DNA of 64,000 nucleotides, from contig JAGDYV010000022.1 of NCBI GenBank assembly GCA_049116495.1, forward strand, positions 40,168-104,167. Reading direction: 5' to 3'. Each line of letters starts with the position of its first letter. Position 1 is the first letter of the stretch. Position numbers and translations under genes: made by a program. This DNA is from CAJQQK01 sp049116495 (GTDB taxonomy: Bacteria > Pseudomonadota > Alphaproteobacteria > Rhizobiales > Hyphomicrobiaceae). This document shows, in pieces, positions 63,619-64,000 of this stretch. Under the pieces are notes generated by a model, which was not told where the DNA came from, did not search any database, and saw nothing but the letters and a program-made list of their open reading frames with translations.

Positions 63619-64000
63619 GACGCCCGAAGCATCTTTGAGCAGGCCGGTCTTCGGCAGCCCACGAAAGGCACAACCGATTCCCAAATCGATGAAAAGCTCC
63701 GATCGACACGCAATACGGATCGGCAGCAATCAGCGATTACCAAAGAGTCGAAGGTAGGCCCAATCATTCGAATTAAGGCCATTCATTTGAGATGCTAAGA
63801 TCACTTCAATCGCATTTGCGTAGTCGCGGCTTGCCTGTTGATGTAACGCCGAGAATGTCCGCAATTTGATCATTGTTGCCATGGTGCCGCGCTGTTGCCG
63901 GTGTGGCGCTGGGAGCACCATGGAACGGAACGTCAGCCCAACGCTAATGGTGAAAGGTCCTGTGTGGATGGTTCCTGTATTGCAAGAACTTTTTGAAGTT
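63619..64000. other. Right-edge intergenic region with dispersed repeat copy 2
   Basis: The end of the window holds the second copy of the ~70-bp direct repeat (63884-63953). A minus-strand frame at 63730-63921 begins inside it. No supported gene is seen. Confidence 0.4.
63884..63953. repeat. Dispersed direct repeat, copy 2
   Basis: It has the same core GCTGGGAGCACCA...GAACGGAA.GTCAGCCCA.CGC.AATGG as at 46619-46690, in the same orientation, 17.3 kb apart. The surrounding sequence is unrelated. Confidence 0.6.

Overview
The window looks like an accessory or island-like stretch of an alphaproteobacterial chromosome, most likely from the order Hyphomicrobiales. This is an inference from the FixK-type regulator, the alphaproteobacterial style of the proteins, the N-type ATP synthase cluster and the moderate-to-high GC content; I cannot name a genus. 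No rRNA, tRNA or CRISPR array was recognised. Many genes are broken: a TauE/SafE exporter, a tyrosine recombinase, a gcvPB remnant, a trmO-like gene, a PRC-barrel gene, a site-2-protease stub and a membrane-protein tail. They alternate with intact, well-organised operons.

Left part (1-23 kb). A broken exporter, a class IV aminotransferase, a nonsense-mutated integrase and a glycine decarboxylase remnant precede a five-gene, fully ATGA-overlapping operon on the minus strand: acyl-CoA synthetase, E1 alpha, E1 beta, E2 and a small acyl carrier protein. A perfect FNR/FixK-type box lies in front of it. Next come a methyltransferase, a DUF2905 protein, an alpha/beta hydrolase, a formate/nitrite-type channel, a long CoA-transferase, three small c-type cytochromes, an HMA-domain cation-efflux protein and an ACR3 arsenite pump.

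Middle part (24-46 kb). An NYN/OST-HTH-like protein, a small HTH protein and a FixK-like Crp/Fnr regulator lead to a spermidine-synthase-like membrane protein. These are followed by a complete N-type ATP synthase operon (atpDCQRBEFAG, minus strand), a ZIP-like transporter, an Hsp20 with a c-type cytochrome, and a methyltransferase plus cyclopropane-fatty-acid synthase. FNR/FixK-type palindromes (TTGA-N6-TCAA) stand upstream of the pyruvate dehydrogenase operon, one cytochrome, the ATP synthase and hsp20, so the window appears to hold a regulator together with part of its low-oxygen regulon. The promoter region of the regulator is duplicated in inverted orientation 14 kb away, where it ends flush with a truncated protease gene.

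Right part (46-64 kb). This is a stress/envelope block: a class III adenylate cyclase with sensor domain, two paralogous TPR proteins with an OmpR-like N-terminal region, two paralogous coiled-coil proteins, an alpha-carbonic anhydrase, PRC-barrel, HdeD, MarC, DUF6524 and META proteins, a secreted DUF4331-SRPBCC fusion and a RoxA-like di-heme protein. An 18-bp element containing TTCAC-N-GTGAA sits at the same distance and orientation before three genes of this block. The second TPR gene has two copies of a similarly built palindrome, CTTAC-G-GTAAG. A roughly 70-bp direct repeat is found at both edges of the block.
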